15,289 bases of DNA from assembly GCA_964469505.1 (NCBI GenBank), contig CAYXZO010000052.1, positions 1 to 15,289 on the forward strand, read 5' to 3'. The first letter of the stretch is position 1, and every line of letters starts with the position of its first letter. The translations under genes and the position numbers were made by a program. The notes under the pieces were generated by a model that did not search any database, was not told the DNA's origin, and was given only the letters and a program-made list of their open reading frames with translations. Shown here in pieces: positions 1-6,566 of the stretch. The stretch is from CAYXZO01 sp964469505 (GTDB taxonomy: Bacteria; Fidelibacterota; UBA8477; JABMPR01).

Positions 1-85
1 TCCTTTCAGTGTAAAGATCTCCCCTGCACCAGGGAAAAACCAGTGGAATTCCGGCTATATCCCACGGCATTTTATTGCTAAAAAG

Positions 86-1282
86 ATGTCTGCGGTTGAA
101 CTTGCGCATATGTTTCCCTCCATAGTAGAAACTACCCGGGAATACTTCCGGCGCGCTTTCCACATTGAACCGCAACTTTGGAGCTGGGCGCCGGGGCGGG
201 TAAATATTATCGGTGAACACACCGACTATAACGGAGGCTTAGCTCTACCCTTTGCCATCAATAGGGGTTTGGCTGCCCTTTGGGCTCCGGCTAATGATCT
301 GCGCATACACTCCACTAATTTTCGCGGGACATATCCCACAGGTGTGGGGAAAAGTAAACCCACCGGCTGGTTGGCGTACGCGGCCGGGGCCGTTGAGCTT
401 TTTCAGCAGTTAAGCGGGCGGAAAGTCCAGGGGCGAATCCTCATTCACGGCGATTTGCCTCCGTCTCAGGGTCTGTCATCTTCCGCAGCCCTTGAACTGG
501 TGTTACTCAATCTGTTCAACACCCTTACCAAAGCGGCGTTGTCTTCGGAGCAACTCATAGACCTGGCGGTGGAAATTGAACACCGCTATGTGGGAGTGGC
601 TTCAGGACGTCTGGACCAGACCGCCATCCAGTTCGCCCGCCCGAAACAGGCTCAACTCCTGAATTTCACCGACGGGTGCCGCCGGCACGTTGAAATCAAC
701 CTCCCCGGTTGCGCGTGGGTGGTGATTTTCAGCGGAATCAAACGCAATCTGGTGGAAACCCCGTATGACCAGCGGGTGACCGCTTTCCGGGAAGGGATCC
801 ACTGGTTGAAGCGGAAAGGATTCATCGCCAAATCACTGTTGGAAATTGACGAGCAGCAATTTAACCGCGCCGTTCAGGGCGGATCATTTTCCTGGGAATC
901 ATTAGTCCGCCACGTAATCCAAGAAAATGAACGCGTCCGACGTTTGGCGCAGGTTCTAGAGCAAGGATCAGCTGAAACTGCGGGGAAAATTCTAACCGAG
1001 GGACACTGGAGTCTAGCCCGCCTTTTCCAGGTCAGCACCCCGGATATCGACTTTCTCATCAGCATAACCTCCCGCCATCAAGCCTGCCTGGGGGCCCGCT
1101 TAACGGGCGCCGGTTTCGGTGGCGCAGTTCTGGCTTTGGTCCCCCAGGACAGGTTAGAACAGTTTGAGCAAGAAATAATTCAAGCCTATCAGGAACAGCT
1201 GGGGCGGGTAGTGCAATGGTTTACTGTAATCCCCTCCGCTGGTCCCCAAACCGGTGTTTTTCCAAAGCGGAGAGAACGCTAA
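86..1282 (+). CDS. galK: Galactokinase (GHMP kinase family)
   Basis: Predicted cytosolic kinase that phosphorylates alpha-D-galactose at C1 using ATP, the first committed step of the Leloir pathway. Seen in the sequence: the galactokinase signature APGRVNIIGEHTDYNGG (residues about 35-51), the GHMP ATP-binding motif PPSQGLSSSAA (about 125-135), a GRLDQ segment holding the likely catalytic Asp (about residue 177), and the C-terminal LTGAGFGG motif. At 398 aa the length is normal. The usual Cys-Gly before the catalytic Asp is Ser-Gly here, so a related sugar-1-kinase cannot be fully excluded. The start is uncertain. The frame is open back to base 2 without a stop, neither ATG 86 nor ATG 110 has a clear ribosome binding site, and ATG 110 gives an N-terminus closer to typical GalK. 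First gene of a close plus-strand run; no galT or galE is visible. Confidence 0.93.
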   Translation: MSAVELAHMFPSIVETTREYFRRAFHIEPQLWSWAPGRVNIIGEHTDYNGGLALPFAINRGLAALWAPANDLRIHSTNFRGTYPTGVGKSKPTGWLAYAAGAVELFQQLSGRKVQGRILIHGDLPPSQGLSSSAALELVLLNLFNTLTKAALSSEQLIDLAVEIEHRYVGVASGRLDQTAIQFARPKQAQLLNFTDGCRRHVEINLPGCAWVVIFSGIKRNLVETPYDQRVTAFREGIHWLKRKGFIAKSLLEIDEQQFNRAVQGGSFSWESLVRHVIQENERVRRLAQVLEQGSAETAGKILTEGHWSLARLFQVSTPDIDFLISITSRHQACLGARLTGAGFGGAVLALVPQDRLEQFEQEIIQAYQEQLGRVVQWFTVIPSAGPQTGVFPKRRER

Positions 1283-1324
1283 TCTGGTTGGAGGGTTATC
1301 TCTTTTAGTTTATTATGCCACGGC

Positions 1325-2377
1325 ATGGTGACCATCGGCTCTGTGATTTTACCTGAACGTTGCTTACTGGCTCCTATGGCGGGAGTTACTGACAAACCTT
1401 TTCGCTTGCTCTGTCGTCGGGCTGGAGCGGGCTTAGTTTACACTGAATTTGTAAGCGCCCATGGCTTTATCCAGGATAACCGTAAAACGCACTCCATGCT
1501 AGCGTTCAGCCCGGAAGAGCGTCCTTTAGGAGTACAGATTTTCGGCCATGATCCGGAAGCCCTGGCGGAAGCGGCTCAAGGAATAGAATCATACTATCAG
1601 CCGGATTTAATAGATATCAATTTCGGTTGTCCCGTCAATAAAGTGGTACGCAAGGGAGCCGGGGCGGCCCTACTCAAAGACCTGGACAAACTGGAAAAAG
1701 TAGCTGCGGCAGTGGTCAAAGCCGTATCTCTTCCCGTCACGGCCAAAATTCGCTCCGGCTGGGATAGCCGTAGCATTGTTGTTCCGGAGGTTGTTAAACG
1801 GCTGGCGGATGCGGGAGTCCAGGCCGTGGCCATTCATCCCCGTACGGCCAAACAAGGCTACCAGGGGCAGGCCGATTGGCGACTCATTGCAGTGGCCAAG
1901 GAAACCGTCCCCGACTTGATAATAGTCGGCAACGGAGATATCCGCTCCCCTGAGGATGCACGCCGCATGCTGGCGGAAACCGGATGTGATGCCGTCATGG
2001 TGGGACGTGGTGCTCTGGGGCGTCCCTGGCTATTCACTCAAATAAAGATGCTACTTTCCGAGGGAGTCGTTTTTCCCGAACCGTCCTTAGGAGAAAAACT
2101 AGCCGTTGCCTTCTCCCATTTCCAGCTGGCTTTGCAAGAATTCGGCGAAAAAGCGGTAAACCGCATTAAAAAACATCTGGGGTGGTACTTTCGGGGTTTT
2201 CCCGGCGCAGTAGATTACCGCCGCCAGGCCTTTCGCGCTATTACTGTTTCTCAACTGGAGGAACTGTTCCACCAATTGGCCTCGGAGTACGGCCCCTTCC
2301 CGGAAAAAATTTTTTCCCAAGAGATACAGGTGGGCACGAGACTGGACCAAGAATTGCAGCTCACTGAGAAGTCATGA
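1325..2377 (+). CDS. dusB: tRNA-dihydrouridine synthase, DusB-like
   Basis: FMN-dependent enzyme that reduces specific uridines in the tRNA D-loop to dihydrouridine using NADPH. Seen: the N-terminal APMAGVTDKPFR segment (residues 16-27) of the TIM-barrel FMN site, DINFGCPVNKV (97-107) with the catalytic Cys at about 102, AKIRSGW, the HPRTAKQGY segment typical of Dus proteins, and VGNGDI followed by MVGRGALGRPW for phosphate binding of FMN. At 350 aa it has DusB-like length including the helical C-terminal domain. ATG 1325 is the only reasonable start, because an in-frame stop lies at 1307. A GGAGGG stretch at 1290-1295 is about 29 nt upstream, too far for a normal Shine-Dalgarno. Gap of 42 bp after galK and 36 bp before the GTPase gene, consistent with co-transcription. 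Assignment to subfamily B is by resemblance only. Confidence 0.94.
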   Translation: MVTIGSVILPERCLLAPMAGVTDKPFRLLCRRAGAGLVYTEFVSAHGFIQDNRKTHSMLAFSPEERPLGVQIFGHDPEALAEAAQGIESYYQPDLIDINFGCPVNKVVRKGAGAALLKDLDKLEKVAAAVVKAVSLPVTAKIRSGWDSRSIVVPEVVKRLADAGVQAVAIHPRTAKQGYQGQADWRLIAVAKETVPDLIIVGNGDIRSPEDARRMLAETGCDAVMVGRGALGRPWLFTQIKMLLSEGVVFPEPSLGEKLAVAFSHFQLALQEFGEKAVNRIKKHLGWYFRGFPGAVDYRRQAFRAITVSQLEELFHQLASEYGPFPEKIFSQEIQVGTRLDQELQLTEKS

Positions 2378-2399
2378 TTTCCCTACCAACCAAACTAGA

Positions 2400-2404
2400 A
2401 GGAG
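2400..2404 (+). promoter_or_regulatory. Shine-Dalgarno site for the cDPGS-like GTPase
   Basis: AGGAG lies 9 nt before ATG 2414. It is one of the few clear ribosome binding sites in the window and fixes that start. Confidence 0.7.
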
Positions 2405-2413
2405 TTTTCCCAT

Positions 2414-3757
2414 ATGAGTGAACCAACCCGCGTAATCATCATGGGCGCTGCCGGCCGTGACTTCCATAATTTCAATGTATTCTTTCGCGACAATCCCGAC
2501 TACCGGGTTGTGGCTTTTACCGCTACCCAGATTCCCGATATTGAGGGACGCAAATATCCCGCCGAATTAGCGGGTGAATTATATCCCGAGGGCATACCCA
2601 TTCATCCCGAGGAAGAACTGGAATCTCTGATTTACGAGCACGATGTGGATGAAGTGGTTTTTGCCTACAGCGATGTTTCCAATAATTACGTCATGAATAA
2701 GGCCGCCATTGTTAATCTGGCGGGCGCCGACTTTAAACTGATGGGAGCCGAACGGACGACCCTGGTTTCCTCCAAACCGGTCATTGCCGTATGCGCAGTG
2801 CGCACCGGTTGCGGTAAAAGTCAAACAACCCGCCAGGTGTGTCGTATTCTCCAAGAGCACGGTAAAAAAGTGGTGGCTGTACGTCATCCCATGCCCTACG
2901 GAGATCTGGTTAAGCAAAAAGTACAGCGTTTTGCCACCATGGAAGACCTGGATAAGCACGAGTGCACCATCGAAGAACGGGAAGAGTATGAACCCCACAT
3001 CCGCAATGGAATCGTGGTTTATGCCGGAGTGGACTACGAAGCCATTTTGCGGGAAGCCGAAAAAGAGGCGGATATCATAGTCTGGGACGGTGGAAATAAC
3101 GATACGCCCTTTTTTGAACCGGATCTCTTGATTACTGTGGTCGACCCCCACCGGGTGGGACACGAGTTCAAATACTATCCCGGCACCACAAACTATCTGA
3201 ACGCCGATGTCATCATCATCAATAAGATCGACACCGCCGATCCGGCCAAAGTGGATGAGCTGCGGGAGTCGATCCGGCTCATCAATCCTGATGCCATAGT
3301 GATTGAAGCTGCTTCGCCGGTGCTGGTAGAAGATCCGGAAGTAATTACCGACAAGCGGGTCCTGGTGGTGGAAGACGGACCAACCCTGACCCACGGTGGT
3401 ATGACCTACGGGGCGGGAATTGTGGCCGCGCAGAAATTCGGGGCTAAAGAAATAATTGATCCCCGTCCCTTCACCGTAGGTAAAATCACCGATACTTTCG
3501 AAAAATATCCTGAGATCGGCACCTTATTGCCTGCCATGGGCTACGGTAAACAGCAGATGAAAGACCTGGAGGCAACTATTGCCAAAGCTGATTGTGACGC
3601 AGTGGTGATCGGGACCCCCATCGACTTACGACGGGTGATCAAGATTGACAAACCCAGCACCCGGGTTTTCTACGCTTTGCAAGAAATCGGCTATCCCAAT
3701 CTGGACACGATCTTGAACGAGGAGCTACTCAACGAGCTGGAAAAGGATAAGGAATAA
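2414..3757 (+). CDS. Cyclic 2,3-diphosphoglycerate synthetase-like P-loop GTPase
   Basis: A 447-aa P-loop NTPase resembling the family named after methanogen cyclic 2,3-diphosphoglycerate synthetase (cDPGS). Many bacterial members are annotated only as GTPase and have no proven role. Seen: an N-terminal Rossmann-like segment (RVIIMGAAGRDFHNFN, residues 6-21), a central phosphate-binding loop VRTGCGKSQTTR (129-140), a Walker-B-like VWDGGNND (223-230), and NKID (270-273) matching a GTPase G4 specificity motif. The C-terminal third has a glycine-rich THGGMTYGAG segment of unknown role. No signal peptide or membrane segment, so probably cytosolic. In methanogens the enzyme cyclises 2,3-bisphosphoglycerate to a thermoprotectant; whether this bacterial protein does so cannot be told from sequence. 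It sits between dusB and a SUI1 gene with 30-40 bp gaps, and a strong ribosome binding site supports the start. Confidence 0.85.
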   Translation: MSEPTRVIIMGAAGRDFHNFNVFFRDNPDYRVVAFTATQIPDIEGRKYPAELAGELYPEGIPIHPEEELESLIYEHDVDEVVFAYSDVSNNYVMNKAAIVNLAGADFKLMGAERTTLVSSKPVIAVCAVRTGCGKSQTTRQVCRILQEHGKKVVAVRHPMPYGDLVKQKVQRFATMEDLDKHECTIEEREEYEPHIRNGIVVYAGVDYEAILREAEKEADIIVWDGGNNDTPFFEPDLLITVVDPHRVGHEFKYYPGTTNYLNADVIIINKIDTADPAKVDELRESIRLINPDAIVIEAASPVLVEDPEVITDKRVLVVEDGPTLTHGGMTYGAGIVAAQKFGAKEIIDPRPFTVGKITDTFEKYPEIGTLLPAMGYGKQQMKDLEATIAKADCDAVVIGTPIDLRRVIKIDKPSTRVFYALQEIGYPNLDTILNEELLNELEKDKE

Positions 3758-3789
3758 ATCACTAGTCCCCACCCATCTAGGGCGAGGTA

Positions 3790-4104
3790 ATGGGTAGATC
3801 TCGCAAACAGCAAGCGGGCCCCGGTTGGCGGCTGGTCTCCGACAGCAAAGATACTCCGCCTGCCGGGGCCGCTTATATCGGCCCCCCCAAAATAAAAATC
3901 AGAATCGAGAAACGTCGTGGGAAGACCGTTACCGTCCTGTACGAACCCCAGGGTATAACCGACTTGGCGGCCCTTGGCAAAGAATTGCGGCGCCATCTAC
4001 ATGTCGGCGGGACGACAAAAAGCGAAACTATCGAAATTCAGGGCGAACATAGAGACGCCGTACGCGTATATTTAGAAGAGAAAGGATACAAAGTAAAAGG
4101 ATGA
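3790..4104 (+). CDS. yciH: SUI1/eIF1-like protein, YciH family
   Basis: A small 104-aa protein with a C-terminal SUI1 domain. Seen: the EKRRGKTVTVL strand (residues about 40-50), KELRRHLHVGGTTK (about 64-77) containing the conserved GGT.K motif, and IEIQGEHRDAVRVYL (about 81-95), which is the core of eIF1/YciH proteins. The N-terminal 35 residues are basic and proline-rich. Family members bind the 30S ribosomal subunit and E. coli YciH behaves as a translation regulator; bacterial SUI1 proteins occur sporadically. A GGGCGAGG stretch about 3-10 nt before the ATG may act as a weak ribosome binding site. It follows the GTPase gene by 32 bp, suggesting co-transcription with dusB and the GTPase, two of which concern translation. 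Confidence 0.9.
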   Translation: MGRSRKQQAGPGWRLVSDSKDTPPAGAAYIGPPKIKIRIEKRRGKTVTVLYEPQGITDLAALGKELRRHLHVGGTTKSETIEIQGEHRDAVRVYLEEKGYKVKG

Positions 4105-4135
4105 CCAAAACCGCAACAAGAATAGAGAGAACAAC

Positions 4136-4230
4136 ATGACCACCCTATTGCTGACCCTGGGGATTTTCACCGTATCCATGGCTCTGCTGGGTATAACCTG
4201 GCTTCTGACGGGGCGCAATAATGTGCGCGC
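4136..4230 (+). CDS. Small membrane protein, 5' part only (NqrM-like?)
   Basis: Only about 31 residues are visible before the run of N. They start at an ATG preceded by a weak AGAGAG purine stretch and sit 31 bp after the SUI1 gene. The visible part is one hydrophobic N-terminal segment (LLLTLGIFTVSMALLGITWL) followed by a basic GRNNVR. This resembles the start of NqrM/DUF539 proteins, small one-pass membrane proteins needed for maturation of the Na+-pumping NADH:quinone reductase; these continue with a Cys-containing GSCGG motif, which would lie inside the gap. The match is tentative and any small one-helix membrane protein could look like this. The frame happens to stay open across the N run into the downstream ATPase, but the two parts do not belong to one known protein type. 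Confidence 0.4.
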
Positions 4231-4330
4231 NNNNNNNNNNNNNNNNNNNNNNNNNNNNNNNNNNNNNNNNNNNNNNNNNNNNNNNNNNNNNNNNNNNNNN
4301 NNNNNNNNNNNNNNNNNNNNNNNNNNNNNN
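4231..4330. other. Assembly gap (exactly 100 N)
   Basis: A run of exactly 100 undetermined bases. That round number is a common placeholder for a scaffold join of unknown length, so the true distance may be shorter or much longer. The 3' end of the small membrane protein gene and the 5' end of the ParA-like gene, including its Walker A motif, are lost here. A hundred bases would hardly hold both the end of one gene and the missing 25-30 residues of the other. Linkage across the gap, and the operon inferred across it, should be treated as provisional. Confidence 0.97.
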
Positions 4331-5008
4331 GCCCTGGCCTTGAGAGGTTTTAAAGTGTTACTGGTGGACTTCGACCCCAAAGGAAATTTGACTGACTATT
4401 TTCTGACCGAAAATCCCATAAAAAACAAATCTTTCGAGGAAGTTTACGAACCTTTCCAGGTGACTGAGTATTTCATCGAAGTGCGCTCCGGGCTATGGCT
4501 TTTGCCTGCGTCTCAAGGTTTGTACGAGTTCGAACTTTCCCGGCATTACAGCCTTGACCTTCCGCGTAGCTGGGATGCAGAAAAATACTTTCCCCGCTTG
4601 TTTCAACGCTTGAATTTCGATTATATCCTGGTGGATACGCTACCAACCTTCGGCTTACTAACCTTGAACGCCATCGATTTCACCAAGTATGTAGTAGTAC
4701 CGGTTTCCATGACCCACTGGGCCCTGCAAAGCCTGGTGGAATTGGATGCTAAAATCTTCAATATGACACGCAACGGGCAGATCTACCGTATAATACCCAC
4801 CTTTTTTGAACGCGTGACTACCGTTTCCCGCGAGATTTATAATCGCTTGTGTCAGTTGTTCGCCACTGCCGTGACTAAAACCGTAATCCCCCGTCGGGTA
4901 CAACTGGAAAAGCTGGCCAATGTTAAAGCCACCGTTTTTGATGTGGACGGTGAGGGTGACGTAGCCCAGTTATTCATGAACCTGGCGCGGGAATTCATGA
5001 TTCAATAG
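4331..5008 (+). CDS. ParA/MinD-family ATPase, N-terminus missing in gap
   Basis: The 225 visible residues match a ParA/Soj-type deviant Walker ATPase from just after the P-loop helix onward. Seen: ALALRGFKVLLVDFDPKGNL, the strand and Walker A-prime region following the usual KGGVGKTT (which would fall in the gap), then DYILVDTLPTFGLLTLNAI, the Walker B region, and VVVPVSMTHWALQSL. Compared with classical ParA, DxDPQGN is FDPKGN and the usual D-C-P-P-S reads D-T-L-P-T, so this is a divergent member. ParA-type ATPases form ATP-dependent dimers that position cargo such as DNA, protein clusters or envelope complexes. No ParB partner is visible; the next gene, 10 bp downstream, encodes a membrane glycosyltransferase. 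The role is therefore unassigned: plasmid or chromosome partition is possible but not indicated. Confidence 0.85.
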   Translation, partial: ALALRGFKVLLVDFDPKGNLTDYFLTENPIKNKSFEEVYEPFQVTEYFIEVRSGLWLLPASQGLYEFELSRHYSLDLPRSWDAEKYFPRLFQRLNFDYILVDTLPTFGLLTLNAIDFTKYVVVPVSMTHWALQSLVELDAKIFNMTRNGQIYRIIPTFFERVTTVSREIYNRLCQLFATAVTKTVIPRRVQLEKLANVKATVFDVDGEGDVAQLFMNLAREFMIQ

Positions 5009-5018
5009 TCGGATTATT

Positions 5019-6521
5019 TTGCAGCTCAGTCGTAAAATCTGGTACGTAATTCTGGGAGGATTCTTTTTCCGCTTCGTCCTGGGATTTCTAACTCCCCTCA
5101 CACCCCAGGAAGCATACTATTGGAGTTGGTCTCTATCACCGGATTGGTCTTACTTTGACCATCCTCCCCTAGCCACCTATACCATCTGGCTTACGACTCA
5201 CCTGTTGGGAACCCATACCTGGTCCATAAAGCTGGCTGCCAACTTATGGTATCTGCTGTTTTATGTCCTGGTGGCCCGCCTGTTCCTCAGGTTACTGCGG
5301 GATGAAGCGTTAGTGTTTTATTCACTACTATTTTTCCAACTCACTGTGGTTTACGAGCTGTACGGCTTTGTTATCAGTCCCGATTCACCTCTTCTGGCCC
5401 TGTGGGTGGCAGTAGTCTATCTAAGTTGGCGGGCCTGGGAGTCCGATTCGGCCTGGCACTGGTATCTGGTTGGGGCTGTTCTGGGCTTGTCGTGGATGGC
5501 CAAATACACAGCGGTACTACTGGCGCCTTCCATTTTCCTGTTTTTACTCCTCACACCCAGGGGCCGCCGCTGGCTGAAAACTCCGCACCCCTATCTAGCC
5601 TTGATCGTGGCGGTGGCAGTATTCTCTCCCGTTCTGTTTTGGAACTGGCAACACGAGTGGATTTCTTTCACCTTTCAATCGGCTCGCCGGGTCCACGGTA
5701 TGGGCGGCTGGCACCCCCGTTTCTTTGGAGAACTCTTGGGCAGCCAGTTTTTCATGTTGACCCCTTACGGCTTCTGGCTGGTAATCTGGCTACTGGTTAA
5801 ACTGCCCGCTTGGTACCGCAGGAATCGTTTGGAAGCAGCACAATGGCTGTTACTGTCCAGTGGACTGCCGTTATTGATTCTATTTACGTTGGTCAGTTTT
5901 CGCAGTCTGGTAAAGATGAACTGGTTGGTGCCCGCTTACTGGAGTTTGCTACCTCTGGCACTCGGGCAACGAATCATCCGAGGTAATCCTACCTGGAAAT
6001 TTAAGTTCGGCAGCCTAAGCAGCGGCATCTTTTTCGGACTGGCGCTATTAGTAGTGCTATTGCCCAACGTACCCTTAGGTGACGGTAATACCTGGAGCGG
6101 GTGGCGCCAGGCGGCCCAGCGCATAGACCATTTGAAAACGGAGTTGGAACAACAAGGCCAACAAGTATTCATTTTCAGCAACAATTACAAAGTAGCCTCA
6201 TTATTGCGCTTCTATTTGCCGGGCCATCCCCAGACCTTCGCCCAGAATATTTACGGTCGACCCGCCCTACAATTCGATTTATGGCCGCCCCGGGACCCCC
6301 TTCAGGGGGCCACCGGCATATTGGTAGTTGATGACCGGCGGGAATACCGTCTGGATTGGAAGGACGTCAGACCATTCTTTGAACGAATTGAACCTGCGGA
6401 TTCGCTGGAAATAATCGGCTTCGGCCGACATACCCGGCGGATTACCTGGTACCTGGCCCGCGGCTATCGTGGCTACCCCTACCGTTCCCATTTATCACTC
6501 CAGGGCCTGGGCCCCTGGTAA
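5019..6521 (+). CDS. Glycosyltransferase family 39 (ArnT/PMT-like) membrane protein
   Basis: A 500-aa polytopic inner-membrane protein resembling dolichyl/undecaprenyl-phosphate-sugar-dependent mannosyl- and aminoarabinosyltransferases. Seen: a first membrane helix (residues about 8-24), then a loop EAYYWSWSLS (31-40) and SYFDHPPL (44-51), the acidic periplasmic-loop pattern conserved in GT39/GT83 enzymes, then many hydrophobic segments up to about residue 355 and a soluble C-terminal domain of about 145 residues. Members transfer a sugar from a lipid-phosphate carrier to protein, lipid A or another envelope acceptor; donor and acceptor here are unknown. The start is TTG at 5019, 10 bp after the ParA-like stop. 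No in-frame ATG gives a complete first helix and no clear ribosome binding site is seen, so translational coupling is likely. Ends 45 bp before the convergent MFS gene. Confidence 0.9.
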   Translation: MQLSRKIWYVILGGFFFRFVLGFLTPLTPQEAYYWSWSLSPDWSYFDHPPLATYTIWLTTHLLGTHTWSIKLAANLWYLLFYVLVARLFLRLLRDEALVFYSLLFFQLTVVYELYGFVISPDSPLLALWVAVVYLSWRAWESDSAWHWYLVGAVLGLSWMAKYTAVLLAPSIFLFLLLTPRGRRWLKTPHPYLALIVAVAVFSPVLFWNWQHEWISFTFQSARRVHGMGGWHPRFFGELLGSQFFMLTPYGFWLVIWLLVKLPAWYRRNRLEAAQWLLLSSGLPLLILFTLVSFRSLVKMNWLVPAYWSLLPLALGQRIIRGNPTWKFKFGSLSSGIFFGLALLVVLLPNVPLGDGNTWSGWRQAAQRIDHLKTELEQQGQQVFIFSNNYKVASLLRFYLPGHPQTFAQNIYGRPALQFDLWPPRDPLQGATGILVVDDRREYRLDWKDVRPFFERIEPADSLEIIGFGRHTRRITWYLARGYRGYPYRSHLSLQGLGPW

Positions 6522-6566
6522 GGGGCAAAAAGAGGGAAGGGTGAAGCCAGTTTTTCTTAATGGAAA

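Noticed and set aside
22..39. Small hairpin CCCTG-CAC-CAGGG near the left edge
   Set aside because: Only a 5-bp stem, and on the plus strand it is followed by A rather than T residues; no terminator for a plus-strand gene is supported.
62..1326. CCACGGCAT occurs just before galK (62-70) and at the dusB start (1318-1326)
   Set aside because: A 9-base match between two sites is expected fairly often in 15 kb; the flanks differ and no regulatory logic is apparent.
2579..3394. Long minus-strand open frame (271 codons) opposite the cDPGS-like GTPase
   Set aside because: It is fully antisense to a well-supported gene, its translation shows no recognisable domain, and the plus-strand gene has a strong ribosome binding site and intact motifs.
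6499..6517. GC-rich hairpin CCAGGG/CCCTGG at the end of the glycosyltransferase gene
   Set aside because: It lies inside the coding sequence and is not followed by a T-run, so it is not a convincing intrinsic terminator.
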